Assembly: GCA_023375785.1 (NCBI GenBank)
Contig: SZWC01004731.1
Location: 113,242-138,893, forward strand
Length of the DNA: 25,652 nt
Reading direction: 5' to 3'
DNA from: Penium margaritaceum
Lineage: Eukaryota > Streptophyta > Zygnematophyceae > Desmidiales > Peniaceae
Positions 8,887-18,088 of the stretch are shown here, piece by piece (the first letter of the stretch is position 1; each line of letters begins with the position of its first letter). The notes below the pieces were generated by a model, which saw only the letters and a list, made by a program, of their open reading frames with translations, did not search any database and had not been told where the DNA came from. A program made the position numbers and the translations under genes.

Positions 8887-9669
8887 GACAATTGTACCCA
8901 GTCCCTCGAAGTTGGACTTCACCGACTTCGAGGGCGAAATGGACGACGCTGACACTGGCATTGCCGATGTCAAAAGTAACCCTATCGAGAGTTTTGGAGG
9001 TCGCAAGTGCGAACTCCAAAACTCACAACAGTGTGCACCCCATCTCGCAAACCCCCCCCAATAACCAAAAAACCCCCTAGTTACACTGGGGGGGTTGGGT
9101 TTTATTTTCTTACTTGTCCGGGCATCTGCCGGGCCCCGCGGTAGCGGGGCCCGGCAGATTCCCTTTCTTCTATCATATGTGTGCCACATCTTGCAAACCC
9201 CCCCCCCAATAACTGACAAACCCCCTAGTTACACTGGGGGTTTTGGGTTATATTCTTTTACTTGCCCGGGCATCTGATGGGCCCTGCGGTAGCGGGGCCC
9301 GGCAGATTCCCTTTCTTCTATCACACGTACGCCGCATCTCACAAACCCCCCCTAACATCCGACAAACCCCCTAGTTTTTCTAGGGGGTTTGGGTTAGATT
9401 TTGTCACTTGCCCGGGCACCTGCCGGACCCCCCGGTAGTAGGGCCCGGTAGATGCCCTTTTGTCCATCACAACGTGCGCCAAATCCTGCAAACCCCCCCC
9501 AAACCAATGACAAACCCCCTAGTTTACATGGGGGGTTTGGCAGGGTCATCGCGAGCTTGCAGGGAGATTTTGCCGCGAAACTCCTCCTGTGAGCTCGCGA
9601 CGACCGGCAAAGTTCGAAGTAAAAAAACATGTCAAATGTGATGTATACATGAAATATATATATCAGTCG
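8887..9669 (+). repeat. Hairpin-rich satellite-like block, higher-order copy 1
   Basis: A lead segment (8887-9050, with GATGTCAAAAGT and a palindrome-like pair GGAGGTCGCAAGTGCGAACTCC) is followed by three full and one partial tandem units of about 150 bp. Each unit has CCCCCTAGTT..GGGGG and then a G/C hairpin. In the first unit a perfect 16-bp stem (9124-9139 with 9144-9159) closes a GGTA loop. The block ends with an inverted repeat of TCATCGCGAGC type and an AT-rich stretch. Copy 2 follows at 9827-10624. Long open frames here are repeat artefacts. Confidence 0.8.
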
Positions 9670-9826
9670 TGTCCGTTTTCGCTCACACGACGAAAAACAT
9701 GGGCACCGCTGTCATGTTGTTTTTGACTATGGACAGCGCGGTCTTTCCGTTTTCGACTCTGGACACCGCCGTCAGTTCGTTTTTTACTATGGACACCGCT
9801 ACTTTATCTGATGAAACAATGGGTAC
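9670..9826 (+). repeat. ~30-bp repeat array, inverted copy of 1013-1282
   Basis: Four to five units of 30 bp (ACTATGGACAGCGCGGTC and variants) end in AATGGGTAC. Reverse-complemented, the block matches 1013-1282 in unit order and sequence, including TTTTTCGTCGTG. It is similar in direct orientation to 10625-10725. Confidence 0.8.
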
Positions 9827-10624
9827 ATTACTACTCCGTCCAAACAGAATTAAACTTCGCTCTCGAAGTCGCACGTTGCTGACTTTGAGGGTGAACTCAG
9901 CGACTTCTAACACCGGCCTCACAGATGTCAAAAGTCACCATGTTGCTAGTTTTGGAGTTTGCACGTGCAAACTCCAAAACTTGCACGCTCGCAAGAGTGA
10001 ATGCACGAGCTCTGAGGAAACCCCCCAGTTGAACTAGGGGGTGTGGATTATAAATTTTTACTTGCCCGGGCACCCGCCGGGCCCCGCGGTAGCAGGGCTT
10101 GGCAGATCCCCTTTCTTCTATCATAGAGTAGGCCGCATTTCGCAACCCCCCCTATATCCAACAAACCCCCTAGTTACACTGGGGGTTTGTGTTTTATTTT
10201 TTATTTTCCTGGGCATCTGCCGGGCCCCGCGGTAGCGGGGCCTGGCAGATTCCCTTCTCTTCTATCACAGCATGTGCCGCATCTCGCAACCCCCCCCCCC
10301 AAACCCTCGACAGACCCCAAGTCACACTGGGGGTTTGGGTTTTGTTTCTTTACTTGCCCGGGCATCTGCCAAGCCCCGCGCTAGCGGTCCCCGGCAGATT
10401 TCCTTTCTTTCATCACACCGTGGGCATCATTTTGCAAACCCTCCCAAAACCTTGACAAACCACCTAGTCAAAATGGAGGGTTTGGCACGGTCATCGCGAG
10501 CTCGTAAGGAGATTTCGCCGCGAAACCCCTCATGCAAGCTCGCGATGACGGGCGAAGTTCGACTTTGCCTTCGAAGTCAAAATCCATGTCAAATCTATTA
10601 AATACGTGAGATATATGACAGCCG
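9827..10624 (+). repeat. Hairpin-rich satellite-like block, higher-order copy 2
   Basis: This repeats copy 1 in order: a lead segment with GATGTCAAAAGTCACC and a long palindrome, then three ~150-bp units with CCCCCTAGTT..GGGGG and the CTGCCGGGCCCCGC hairpin (near 10075, 10217 and 10365), then the TCATCGCGAGCT / AGCTCGCGATGA inverted repeat and a tail with GACATGTCAAATCT-like sequence. The hairpins are less perfect than in copy 1. Confidence 0.8.
9948..9981. repeat. Perfect 34-bp palindrome
   Basis: The arms 9948-9964 and 9965-9981 are exact reverse complements with no spacer; the centre is GCACGTGC. Copy 1 has a degraded version around 8991-9026, so the palindrome is a feature of the repeat family. 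Confidence 0.95.
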
Positions 10625-10725
10625 TGCCCGTTTTCACTCAAAGAACAAAAATATGGGCATCGTTGTCATTTAATTTTTTACTAAGGACACCGCTGATCTA
10701 TCGACCGAAACGATCGGTATAGTAC
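10625..10725 (+). repeat. Third ~30-bp repeat block, ending at the Copia insertion
   Basis: It is similar to 9670-9826 (GGGCATCGTTGTCATTT, GGACACCGCTGATCTATC, GAAACGATCGGTA) and stops at the first base of the Copia LTR. The sequence just past the far LTR (TACTCG...) resembles what follows the equivalent point after 9826 (TACTCCGTCC), so Copia inserted into this block. Confidence 0.7.
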
Positions 10726-11374
10726 TGTTGTGATTTGTGACGTTCTTGTCGACCTCTACAGTTTACTGTGACCACTCGGCTGTGTCCATACCCGTGCGGA
10801 TCCCTGATGCAGACCCTGGTGGTACCGGTGCGTCGTTTGGTGATGGACTACCAGCGTGCAACTGGCCGACGACCGTCCCAGAGCTTTGGATGCTGCCTGG
10901 AACCTCCTACAGTTTTTTCTACAACACATAGGAGTTTATCGGTGGACTGGCCAAGGGCCCGATTTGCATGTTTTTGCATTGTGTGTCCACCATTTGATGC
11001 CGGATACATGCATGTCACCAGTCGTAGCGTCCGACTTGTGATTCTGCATGCCTAGGTTCAGACGGCGTAGCGTTCTGACATGTCTGCGCTGAGTTACGGC
11101 CAAAACAGTGGTTTTGGGCCGGTTTAAGGACAGATCTTGTGCTGCCGCGTGCGACACCCACTGTGCGCCACGGCAGGTACTTATGCCATGGATATTTGCG
11201 GCATTTGTCATTCCTCTCAGCAAATGCTATTGAAGCATTATGACACTTTGCCTTGTGTATCCTAGCTAGACCGTTGCCATTGTGTGTACGACCTGTGACT
11301 GTCGTCATTGTCTGACCAGGCACTGACGCCTAGTCAGCGGCTGTGTCGCTAGGAAGCTTCCACACATCTTCTCA
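10726..11374 (+). repeat. Copia 5' LTR
   Basis: It starts TGTTGTGATTTG and ends CATCTTCTCA, giving TG...CA ends, and is immediately followed by the primer-binding site. It contains a hairpin GGCCAAAAC...GTTTTGGGCC (about 11098-11120), conserved in the other LTR. I could not place a TATA box or poly(A) site with confidence. Confidence 0.93.
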
Positions 11375-11386
11375 TGGTATCAGAGT
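11375..11386 (+). promoter_or_regulatory. Primer-binding site for initiator tRNA-Met
   Basis: TGGTATCAGAGT directly follows the LTR. Plant Copia elements typically have TGGTATCAGAGC, complementary to the 3' end of initiator tRNA-Met, used to prime minus-strand DNA synthesis. Confidence 0.92.
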
Positions 11387-11529
11387 GGTGAGGTAGTTCT
11401 CGTGGAGCTACACAGCAGAGATGTAGCAGAGCAGCAGTAGTGACCGTTATCGCTGTAGCCGATCCACAGGGACCTATTGATAACAGCCGACTGCCATCGA
11501 CGTCACCCACCTTCAGCACGTGAGAGTAC

Positions 11530-11960
11530 ATCAACACCAGCCACTAGCAGCAGCAGGCGACAGCTGCAGCAGGCGGCAGCCGCTAGCAACTGCTGACATT
11601 GGCCCTAACAGCAGCGGTAGCAGGCCGCGGTCGTAGCAGGTAGTAGCGGGCAGCAGCAGCGTGCAGCAACAGCAGCGCGTAGCAGGAGCAGCGCGCAGCG
11701 CCGCTGCACAGCTGCGGCGGCAGCAGTGGCGGGTAGCAGTAGTGTACAACAACAACAGCATACATTAGCAGCAGTAGTGGCAGTGTAGTAGAGCAACAGT
11801 GCAGCAACAACGCATGGCGGCTGTAGCGCGCAGCAGCCGTAGTGCGCAACAATAGTAGTAGCAGTGCACAACTGCTGCCACAACTGCGCATGCAGCCGCG
11901 TGTCTGCTGCTGCAGGCACCGACGCAGTGGTAGCAGTAGCTGAGCGAAAGCTGCTACGGA
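11530..11960. repeat. Degenerate CAG/GCA-type trinucleotide tract in the Copia leader
   Basis: About 430 bp of AGC, GCAGCA, GTAGCAG and CAACAACAG strings with interruptions. Several frames stay open only because of the repeat (Leu/Ala/Cys-rich on the minus strand). It lies between the primer site and gag, so it is untranslated leader; no protein is supported. Confidence 0.75.
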
Positions 11961-12097
11961 GCTTCCCCGCAGCTTCAGCGCTGCTGTTGCGGAGCAGTCG
12001 TCCCCTACGCAACTGGCAACAACCGTGAGGGTTGTCAAAAAAAAGCGGGGAGGGCTGTCCCAACATCAGTGTTTTTATTGCTGATGTCATCAGATCC

Positions 12098-12133
12098 GTG
12101 CTGACATCAGCAAACCCTTGCTGATGTCAGCAC
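12098..12133 (+). other. Perfect 15-bp stem-loop in the Copia leader
   Basis: Arms 12098-12112 and 12119-12133 are exact reverse complements (GTGCTGACATCAGCA) with a 6-base loop. Related strings (CATCAGTG, TTGCTGATGTCATCAG) lie just upstream at 12064-12093. The hairpin is about 70 bp before the open gag frame, the place where retroelements often keep packaging or dimerisation signals. That role is inference. Confidence 0.7.
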
Positions 12134-12202
12134 TTACCTTAGTCAAATTTTTGGTTGGAAAGTCAAAAGTTGTCAGCGTTTTAAATCTTTGAGAAACGCT
12201 GA

Positions 12203-13700
12203 CGGTTCTGCAATCCGGCCAGGTTGACATCTCGGTCCATACGAAGCGCTGACTTGGCTCCAGCCGATGATAAGGACAAAGGACCACTATATCCCTCTTC
12301 TTCCTCCTCAGGGTTCATGAGCCCACGCTTGCAGGCTATTGAGGACCTGCGGAGTCAGCAAGACGAGATGCGCCGTTTGCACCAGCAGCAGAATGACGCC
12401 ATCCGTACGCTCAAAGAGCTTCTTCGTGGTCAGTCCACGGCCCCACGGTCGACCTCCGAGGGAGCTGTCGGTGTCGTACCCTCCGCACAGCAGTCAGCAC
12501 AAGCACCGGTGTCAGGAGCAGGATGCGACCCGCCACCTCTTGATCCTTGGGATGAGGACCCCGACATGCCAGGCATGGAGGGCGGCCCTCACGAGAGTGA
12601 GATTTGTGTGCGTCAAGAGCATCTTCGCCAGCTCCACACGAGCTCTCAGCCCCCACACACATCTTGTTCCTTTCATCCCGAGATTTAATCTTCGCCTGAT
12701 CTCCAACCCAGCAACTTTCCTCTTCCCGGTGTCTTCCCCATCCCTCGTCCTTCTCAGCTTGTGGTTGCTCTCCCTGCGGAGCGGCAACCCAAGGATTTTG
12801 AGACACCACCCCCACGGTATGTCAGCGAGGACGGTTTCGCCTACTAGGAGATCCTTTTCCGGGTTTAGGCCACTTCAGAGGGAGTGTGGCCCTACTACCA
12901 CAGTCCATATCAGACTACGGATCGAGCACAGGTACTCACAGCAACCAGGGCGATGCACAAACTTCTTTACGCCATGCCTCGCGAGTCCGTCGTAGACTTC
13001 CGCTCGTTCCTTGGAGAGGTCGGCACAGGCAGAGGTGCTGATCCACGTGGAGGCTAGGACCTGGCATTATCCTTGCTTGCTACAGAGACGCACACCACCC
13101 GTGCCGTTCACATTCGTGCTTTTCACTCCCTTCGTCAGGGACCTGCTGAGTCTACAACCGACTACTGGCGACACGCCATGCGCAACCACACGTGCCTTGG
13201 GATCTCATGAGGTACACAGCTGTGGGCACTCCGCACGATCATGCTCGGAATTGGCCTTAAGCACGCAAACATCTTCATGAGGTACAGCAACACTGTGCTC
13301 GAGCCCTTCTCCACCTCCCTGCAGCTTCTTCCCTGGACGCATCAGCTTTTCCTCCAGGTGACTTCCGCCCGTGAGGCAGCTGTGGCTCATCAACAGAGTC
13401 CTTTGCTGCAGCAGTCATCATGTCATTACCAATACTCCTCCTGCACTCTACTCCTCCATCCTCTGGCAAGTCCTCCTCTTCCTCTTCAACCCTGATTACG
13501 TCGACTCAAACACAGGTTGTGGCAGCAGCAGCACAGGGGAAGACGGGGAGACGGAGGCGCGCTTCGGGCCAGTAGTAGTCACAGTAGCAGCAATCATCGA
13601 GTAGTAGCAGTGGACACTCTTTTTAGTGCTACAACTGTGGAGGCGCCCATCGCTACACCGAGTTCCAGCAGCTGCTCAACTGGGCGCGGATTACTCGCGG
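12203..13700 (+). pseudogene. Copia gag (capsid/nucleocapsid), decayed
   Basis: Gag packages the element RNA into cytoplasmic particles. The frame opens after a stop at 12200; the first ATG is 12317, and an earlier start may have been lost. A Gln-rich coiled-coil-like stretch (RSQQDEMRRLHQQQNDAIR) is followed by a typical gag central part (WPYYHSPYQTTDRAQ, ESVVDFRSFLGEV, TTDYWRHAM). The same frame is broken by TAA at 12686, TAG at 12845 and 12866, and further stops near 13039 and 13206. A frame change precedes a zinc knuckle at 13627-13665: CYNCGGAHRYTEF fits the CX2CX3HX4C form with the last Cys replaced by Phe. Non-functional. Confidence 0.8.
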
Positions 13701-13946
13701 GATTCAGGCTACACATGCACTATGGTCTACGTCGAGCAGCACATCCTCTACGCACGTGGCAACCATGACTGCAACAGCTCCCGCTTCACCACTGGCCAGC
13801 AATGGCGACCCGGACCTACGTGATCGCACCATCGCCGAGCTCTGTCACCTTCTTGCGCTTCGCTTTCAGGGAGGTGCGAGTGTGTTGTCACAGCCGGGTG
13901 GTCCACAGACTCTTTGTTTGTCTATCCTTGTAGCTCGTGATGACTC

Positions 13947-14387
13947 TTGTGGGTGGCACAGCTGGCATGTGATGACGATGGGCCTGACAATGCCGATTGG
14001 ATTAAAGAGTCCCACCTTTGTGCCCTTCGTTGTTCTTCCGTACCTGTTGCCCAGCGCCCGTCTGAGGCCGAGTGTTCCATTGCCCGTTGTACAGTGACGT
14101 CCTCCAGTCGTGATCCCGTTGGCACTTGGATCATCGATTCTGGTGCCACTCATCACATGACCTGTCGGCCTAGTGACTTCCTTGTTCTCGATCTGGTTGC
14201 ATCTGTTCTTTCCGTCCGCACAGGCTCTGGTCAGTCCTTGCCAGTCCACAGTGTTGGGGTTGTGTGCTTCCATGGTCCGTCTGGCTCCCTGTATCTTTCC
14301 GAGGTGCTTTTTGTGCCTGACCTTGAGCTCAGTTTGCTTTTTGTACATGCCTGCACACTGATGGGACTCTCTGTGGAGCACACTTAA
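13947..14387 (+). pseudogene. Copia aspartic protease region
   Basis: The protease would cut the Gag-Pol polyprotein. The diagnostic motif WIIDSGATHHMT is at about 14127-14162, with the catalytic Asp-Ser-Gly intact, followed by the expected VLFVPDLELSLL-like flap region. This is in a different frame from gag, and the frame ends at 14387 before integrase, so the polyprotein is interrupted on both sides. Confidence 0.85.
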
Positions 14388-14578
14388 GACTCCGCAACGG
14401 TGACTGCTATTGACACCCATAGCGTTGTTCTTCGTGCTTCTGTTGTGGATGACCTATGTCGTGTCTCTCAGATTTCTCCTCCTCCTTGCTCCCCCTCTCC
14501 TCCTACTTGCGTTTTTTTACTGTCGCTCTGTCTACTAAGCATTAGTGATTGCTTCATTGTCGTCTATGTCATGTGGGC

Positions 14579-15415
14579 TCCAACACTGTGTCGAAGCTCA
14601 TTGGGGCATAGCCCGCACTAGGTCTTGACGCGGCTTCTTTCGAGAAGCTGCCCAAGACCGACTGTCTCTTCTGCGCTCATGGTAAGATAAAACATTGCAC
14701 TATCCTTACTCTCGTTCTCGCGCACTTCACCCACTTGAGTTAGTCCATTTGGACCTCTCGGTCCTCTCCTTGTCAAGTCTCTGTCCGATTGGGGTCGATA
14801 CGTCCTGACCCTCACTGATGACTTCACTCGAATGCGGTGGGTCTATATCCTATGCCAAAGGAGTGATGCCGCTCTTGCTGTTCGTCTTTGGCTAGTGATG
14901 GCTGAGTGTCAGCACCGCCACACACTCCATACCTTCCGCTTGGATCGTGGCAGCGAGTTTCTTGACAAGATGGACAGTTTCTTCGCCGAGCACAGGGTTT
15001 TTCACCAGGTCTCCGCTCCTGCCACTCCTCAGCAGAACGGTGTCTCTGAGCACTGGATCCAAACCATGGAGGATGCAGTTCGTGCTATGCGGTCTGAGTG
15101 CGTCCTCCCGGAGTCCTTCACCTTTGAAGGATTCACCTACATGACTTGGATCTTGAACCGCCTCCCGCCGGTCCCCTTCTAGACCACGTCACACCATACG
15201 AGCTCTGGTTTGGCCACCATGCTGACCTACGTCTCGCTCGCGTCTGGAGGTCTTTGGGTTCTCTCTAGTACAACGAGGACCAGTACGGGTCCAATGTCTC
15301 ACCGCGGGGTCGCTTGTGTGCCTTCGTAGGCATCTCCCCGCGGTCAAAGGCCTGGTATTTTTGGGATCCTACTCATCATTGCATCGTTGAGTCACGCGAC
15401 GTGCTCTTCTTTTAG
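14579..15415 (+). pseudogene. Copia integrase, frameshifted
   Basis: Integrase would insert the cDNA into the genome. A pre-integrase segment (LGH-like near 14603, then CLFCAHGK) is shifted relative to the catalytic core. The core reads GRYVLTLTDDFTRMRWVY near 14795-14848, FRLDRGSEF near 14936, and ATPQQNGVSEHWIQTMEDA near 15030, which contain the expected D, D and E. The usual DNGGEF is DRGSEF here. A one-base shift at about 15180 moves the C-terminal part (TPYELWFGHHADLR, KAWYFWDPTHH, ESRDVLFF) into another frame, which has a TAG near 15268 and ends at TAG 15413. Confidence 0.85.
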
Positions 15416-16364
15416 TCTCTCACCTGCCATGATCTGACATCGATCGCGTCATTGTCCGTCACGCACGTTCCCATGTGTGAGGTTTCTCGATGGATGGGGG
15501 AGTCTGAGCCTCCGAGCACCTCTTGCCCGGCTTATGTGTCCATTTGAGATCCCTCCACTTTTTGGTCTCCGGCTCTTGATGACCCAACGATCATCGTTGT
15601 TGGCCCAGAGACCTCTCCAGCAGAGCTACCTTCTACCCCTTCTCCGTCGCACCCCACCTATGATCATGTACCTGTGTCCGCCAGTACTCCTACCTCTGTG
15701 CGTGGTCCTGCCTCACCTGCTCCTACTGTCACACCCAGTCCCGTGTCTCCCACGCATGCATCTACTCGCACGGCATCACCAGCTCCTTTGCCTCAGCCCA
15801 CACCAGCTGTGGTCGTGCCTGTCTCTGAGCCCGAGGTGAGTCCCTTAAGCCTACTTTACTCACGTGAGCCAAGCGGTCTTTTTCAACCATTGGACTCCGG
15901 AGTCCAGTAAGTATCACGACCCGCACCCAGGCACTCCACTCGCAGCATCGCGAGTGGTGATCCTGGCGCAAAGGCCCTAAGCCTGAGTGTCCGCACTGAG
16001 CACATAGAGGTACATCCAGCGTGCCCTGTAGGGTACGATCTTGTCACTCGCGAGTTTCACATCGCTTGTCATGCAGCAGCTGACCTTGTGGTTGTCATAC
16101 CTAGCACTGAGGCGTGGATACTTGCCACTCAAAGCTCTCCCTCTATGGCGCCTGATCCAGGCACACTGAGGAAAGCCCTCTCATCACAGGATGCTGACGC
16201 CAGGCGTGCTGCCTACGAGTATGAGCTTCGCGCCATCCGAGAGCACGGATTTTACGAGCTACTCGACCTTCCACCTGAGAGGAAGGCTATTCAGTTCAAG
16301 TGGGTCTTTCCCAAGAAATTGAAGCCGGATGGCTCACTGGAACGTCACAAGGCTCGCTTGGTCG

Positions 16365-16375
16365 TCAAGGGGTAC
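16365..16375. repeat. Target-site duplication of the MITE, copy 1
   Basis: TCAAGGGGTAC here is repeated exactly at 16641-16651 on the other side of the insertion. Removing the insertion and one copy restores the RT reading (VVKGY then SQIEG). Confidence 0.92.
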
Positions 16376-16640
16376 ATATATGGCCAATTGACACACCCGT
16401 GAAACTGTGTATCAAGAAGTGTATTAGGAAGTGAACAAACAGGTGAACATGGCTGGTTCATAGAAACTACTATGTATCACATACAACCCATTGAAGTTTT
16501 CATTCTATACAAGGAATGCTCATTTGGACTTTGCTAACGTGCATTCATATGAATGGTTTGTGAAAAATGTCCGCATATAAAAATACACTCCTTGATACAC
16601 TGATCGACAAGTGCATGACATTGAGGTGATTAACCATAAC
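16376..16640. mobile_element. 265-bp MITE-like insertion in the Copia RT domain
   Basis: A short AT-richer segment with no coding content lies between 11-bp direct repeats. Its ends are imperfect inverted repeats: CTGTGTATCAAGAAGTGTAT near the left end pairs with CAGTGTATCAAGGAGTGTAT in the reverse complement of the right end, and the outer tips share TATGG and AAT. Duplications of 9-11 bp are typical of the Mutator superfamily, so a non-autonomous MULE is the best guess. Its ends do not resemble those of the large MULEs here. Confidence 0.82.
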
Positions 16641-16651
16641 TCAAGGGGTAC
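16641..16651. repeat. Target-site duplication of the MITE, copy 2
   Basis: Exact second copy of TCAAGGGGTAC; the RT reading frame resumes directly after it. Confidence 0.92.
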
Positions 16652-17159
16652 TCTCAAATCGAGGGCATCGATTACACTTACACCTTTGTCCCCGTCGGCC
16701 GCATGACCTTCGCTCGTGCTCGATTTTGTGTAGTGGCTCAGCATGACTGAGAACTGCAACATATGGACGTGAACAATGCATTCCTCCATGGCTCTCTGGA
16801 TGAGGAGATTTACATGGCTCACCCACCTGGCTTTGAGGATGGTGACAAGGTCTGGTGCTTGCACAAGTCCTTGTACGGCCTCAAGCAGTCTCCTCAGTGT
16901 TGGAACCGGGAGATCACTGGCACCCTGACTCGTACGGGATATGTATAGAGCGAAGCAGATCCCTCTCTCTTTATTTGACGGCCGCCTGAGTGGTTCACTG
17001 CCTTCCTGGTCTATGTGGACAACCTTCTGATCACGTCTCATTCCATGGAAGCCGTGAAGGAGGCCAAGGCGGTTCTCTAGACTACCTATAGGATGAAGGA
17101 CCTTGGTCCTACAACGGTGTTTCTTGGCATGGAGATCATGCGAGGCCGCAGACGTCGGA

Positions 17160-17984
17160 CATCAGGCCCGATACACACGTGTTGTGGGGGAGCGCTTCAG
17201 CGACCTCCTTGGCGCAGTGCCCACGGCCTCCACACCTCTCACACCTGACAGGCAGGATGCCCTTAAGGTGGCCAATCCCACACAGTTGGTGGAGCTAGTG
17301 GATGTGACCTTCTACCTCCATCTCATCAGATCTTTTATGTACCTGGCCACTACCACACGCCCTGACATCGCCTTTGCCGTCAACCTCCTAGCACAGTTTT
17401 TGCAGGCTCCATGCGCTAGAGCCCTTCATGCGACTGTGCAAGTGGTGCGGTACGTGGTCTCCACACCGCACCTTGGACTGTGCTTTCGTTGGCAGTGTTC
17501 GGTGGTCCTTGACGGCTACACCGACAACGACTGGGCCTGGAGTCCAGATGGACGCAGTCGCACCGGTTACGTGTTCCTGTTTGGTGGTACCGCTGTGTCC
17601 TGGCGCAGCGGAAAGCAGGGCTACATTGCACGTAGCTCGTCGAAGGCAAAGTATGTTGCTCTGGGTGCAGGGGTCGCTGAGGCGATATGGCTGCAGCGCC
17701 TCTTCCTTGAGTTGGGTCAGTCGGTACCTGCCATTGTGCTTCGTTGCGACCACCAGAGCGCTCTTGCCATTACGTAGAACTCTGGTGTCTTTCACGCTCG
17801 CACGAAGCACATTGCCGTTGAGCATCATTTTGTGCATGATCAGGTGGAGCGACACATGATCTCTATCATCTCGGTGGGCACTGACATGTACCGTGCTGAC
17901 TTCTTGACGAAGGCACTAGCCCACGGGAAGTTTCTGGTGGCCATTCATTCTGTAGGACTTCGCCCCTTGCTTGAGGGTGGTTGA
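17160..17984 (+). pseudogene. Copia RNase H and C-terminus, catalytic residues changed
   Basis: RNase H would remove the RNA strand during reverse transcription. After a frame change near 17160 the frame reads VGERFSDLLGAV, FMYLATTTRPDIAFAVN, GYTDNDWAWSPDGRSRTGY, AVSWRSGKQGYIARSSSK and LRCDHQSALAIT, then TAG at 17775 where Gln is common. It continues with HARTKHIAVEHHFVHD and ADFLTKALAHGKF to the natural end at TGA 17982. The usual SSTEAEY motif is SSSKAKY, so both Glu positions are Lys, each a G-to-A change. The element is beyond repair by a single change. Confidence 0.87.
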
Positions 17985-18080
17985 GTGTGGGGTGTGTCTG
18001 TATCTGTGTCACGACAAGAGTTCCACTTGTTGTACTCGTTTTAGTGCTGCACATGCAGAGACATGCGTACCATCGGGTCA

Positions 18081-18088
18081 TGGGGGAG
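18081..18088 (+). promoter_or_regulatory. Polypurine tract before the Copia 3' LTR
   Basis: TGGGGGAG directly precedes the TGTTG start of the 3' LTR, the expected position of the plus-strand primer. Confidence 0.85.

Larger units (their letters stand above)
15416..17160 (+). pseudogene. Copia linker and reverse transcriptase, interrupted and catalytically changed
   Basis: A Ser/Thr/Pro-rich linker (about 15600-15840) leads into RT. Seen in order: DARRAAYEYELRAIREHGF, KWVFPKKLKPDGSLERHKAR and LVVKGY up to 16375; a 265-bp insertion; then SQIEGIDYTYTFVPVGRM from 16652, MDVNNAFLHGSLDEEIYM, and SLYGLKQSPQCWNREI. The catalytic motif is YVDN (17012-17023), where YVDD is expected, so the enzyme would be dead even without the stops. 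In-frame stops include TGA at 16748 (Trp expected, QHDW), TAG near 16946, TGA near 16976 and TAG 17078. The insertion plus its duplication is 276 bp and keeps the downstream frame. Confidence 0.87.

Noticed and set aside
9831..9850. Stowaway-like end (TACTCCGTCCAAA resembles the CTCCCTCCGTCC type)
   Set aside because: No partner inverted end or TA duplication was found; too short to support.
9669..10037. 122-aa frame with TMDSA/TMDTA repeats
   Set aside because: It reflects the 30-bp DNA repeat, which is also terminal sequence at 1013-1282; no protein evidence.
9095..10455. Repeated frames with GICRAPRGSGARQIPF-like text
   Set aside because: They are translations of the G/C hairpin satellite; no start context, no conserved frame between higher-order copies.
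11531..12090. Minus-strand Leu/Ala/Cys-rich frames of 76-161 aa
   Set aside because: Product of the trinucleotide tract in the Copia leader.
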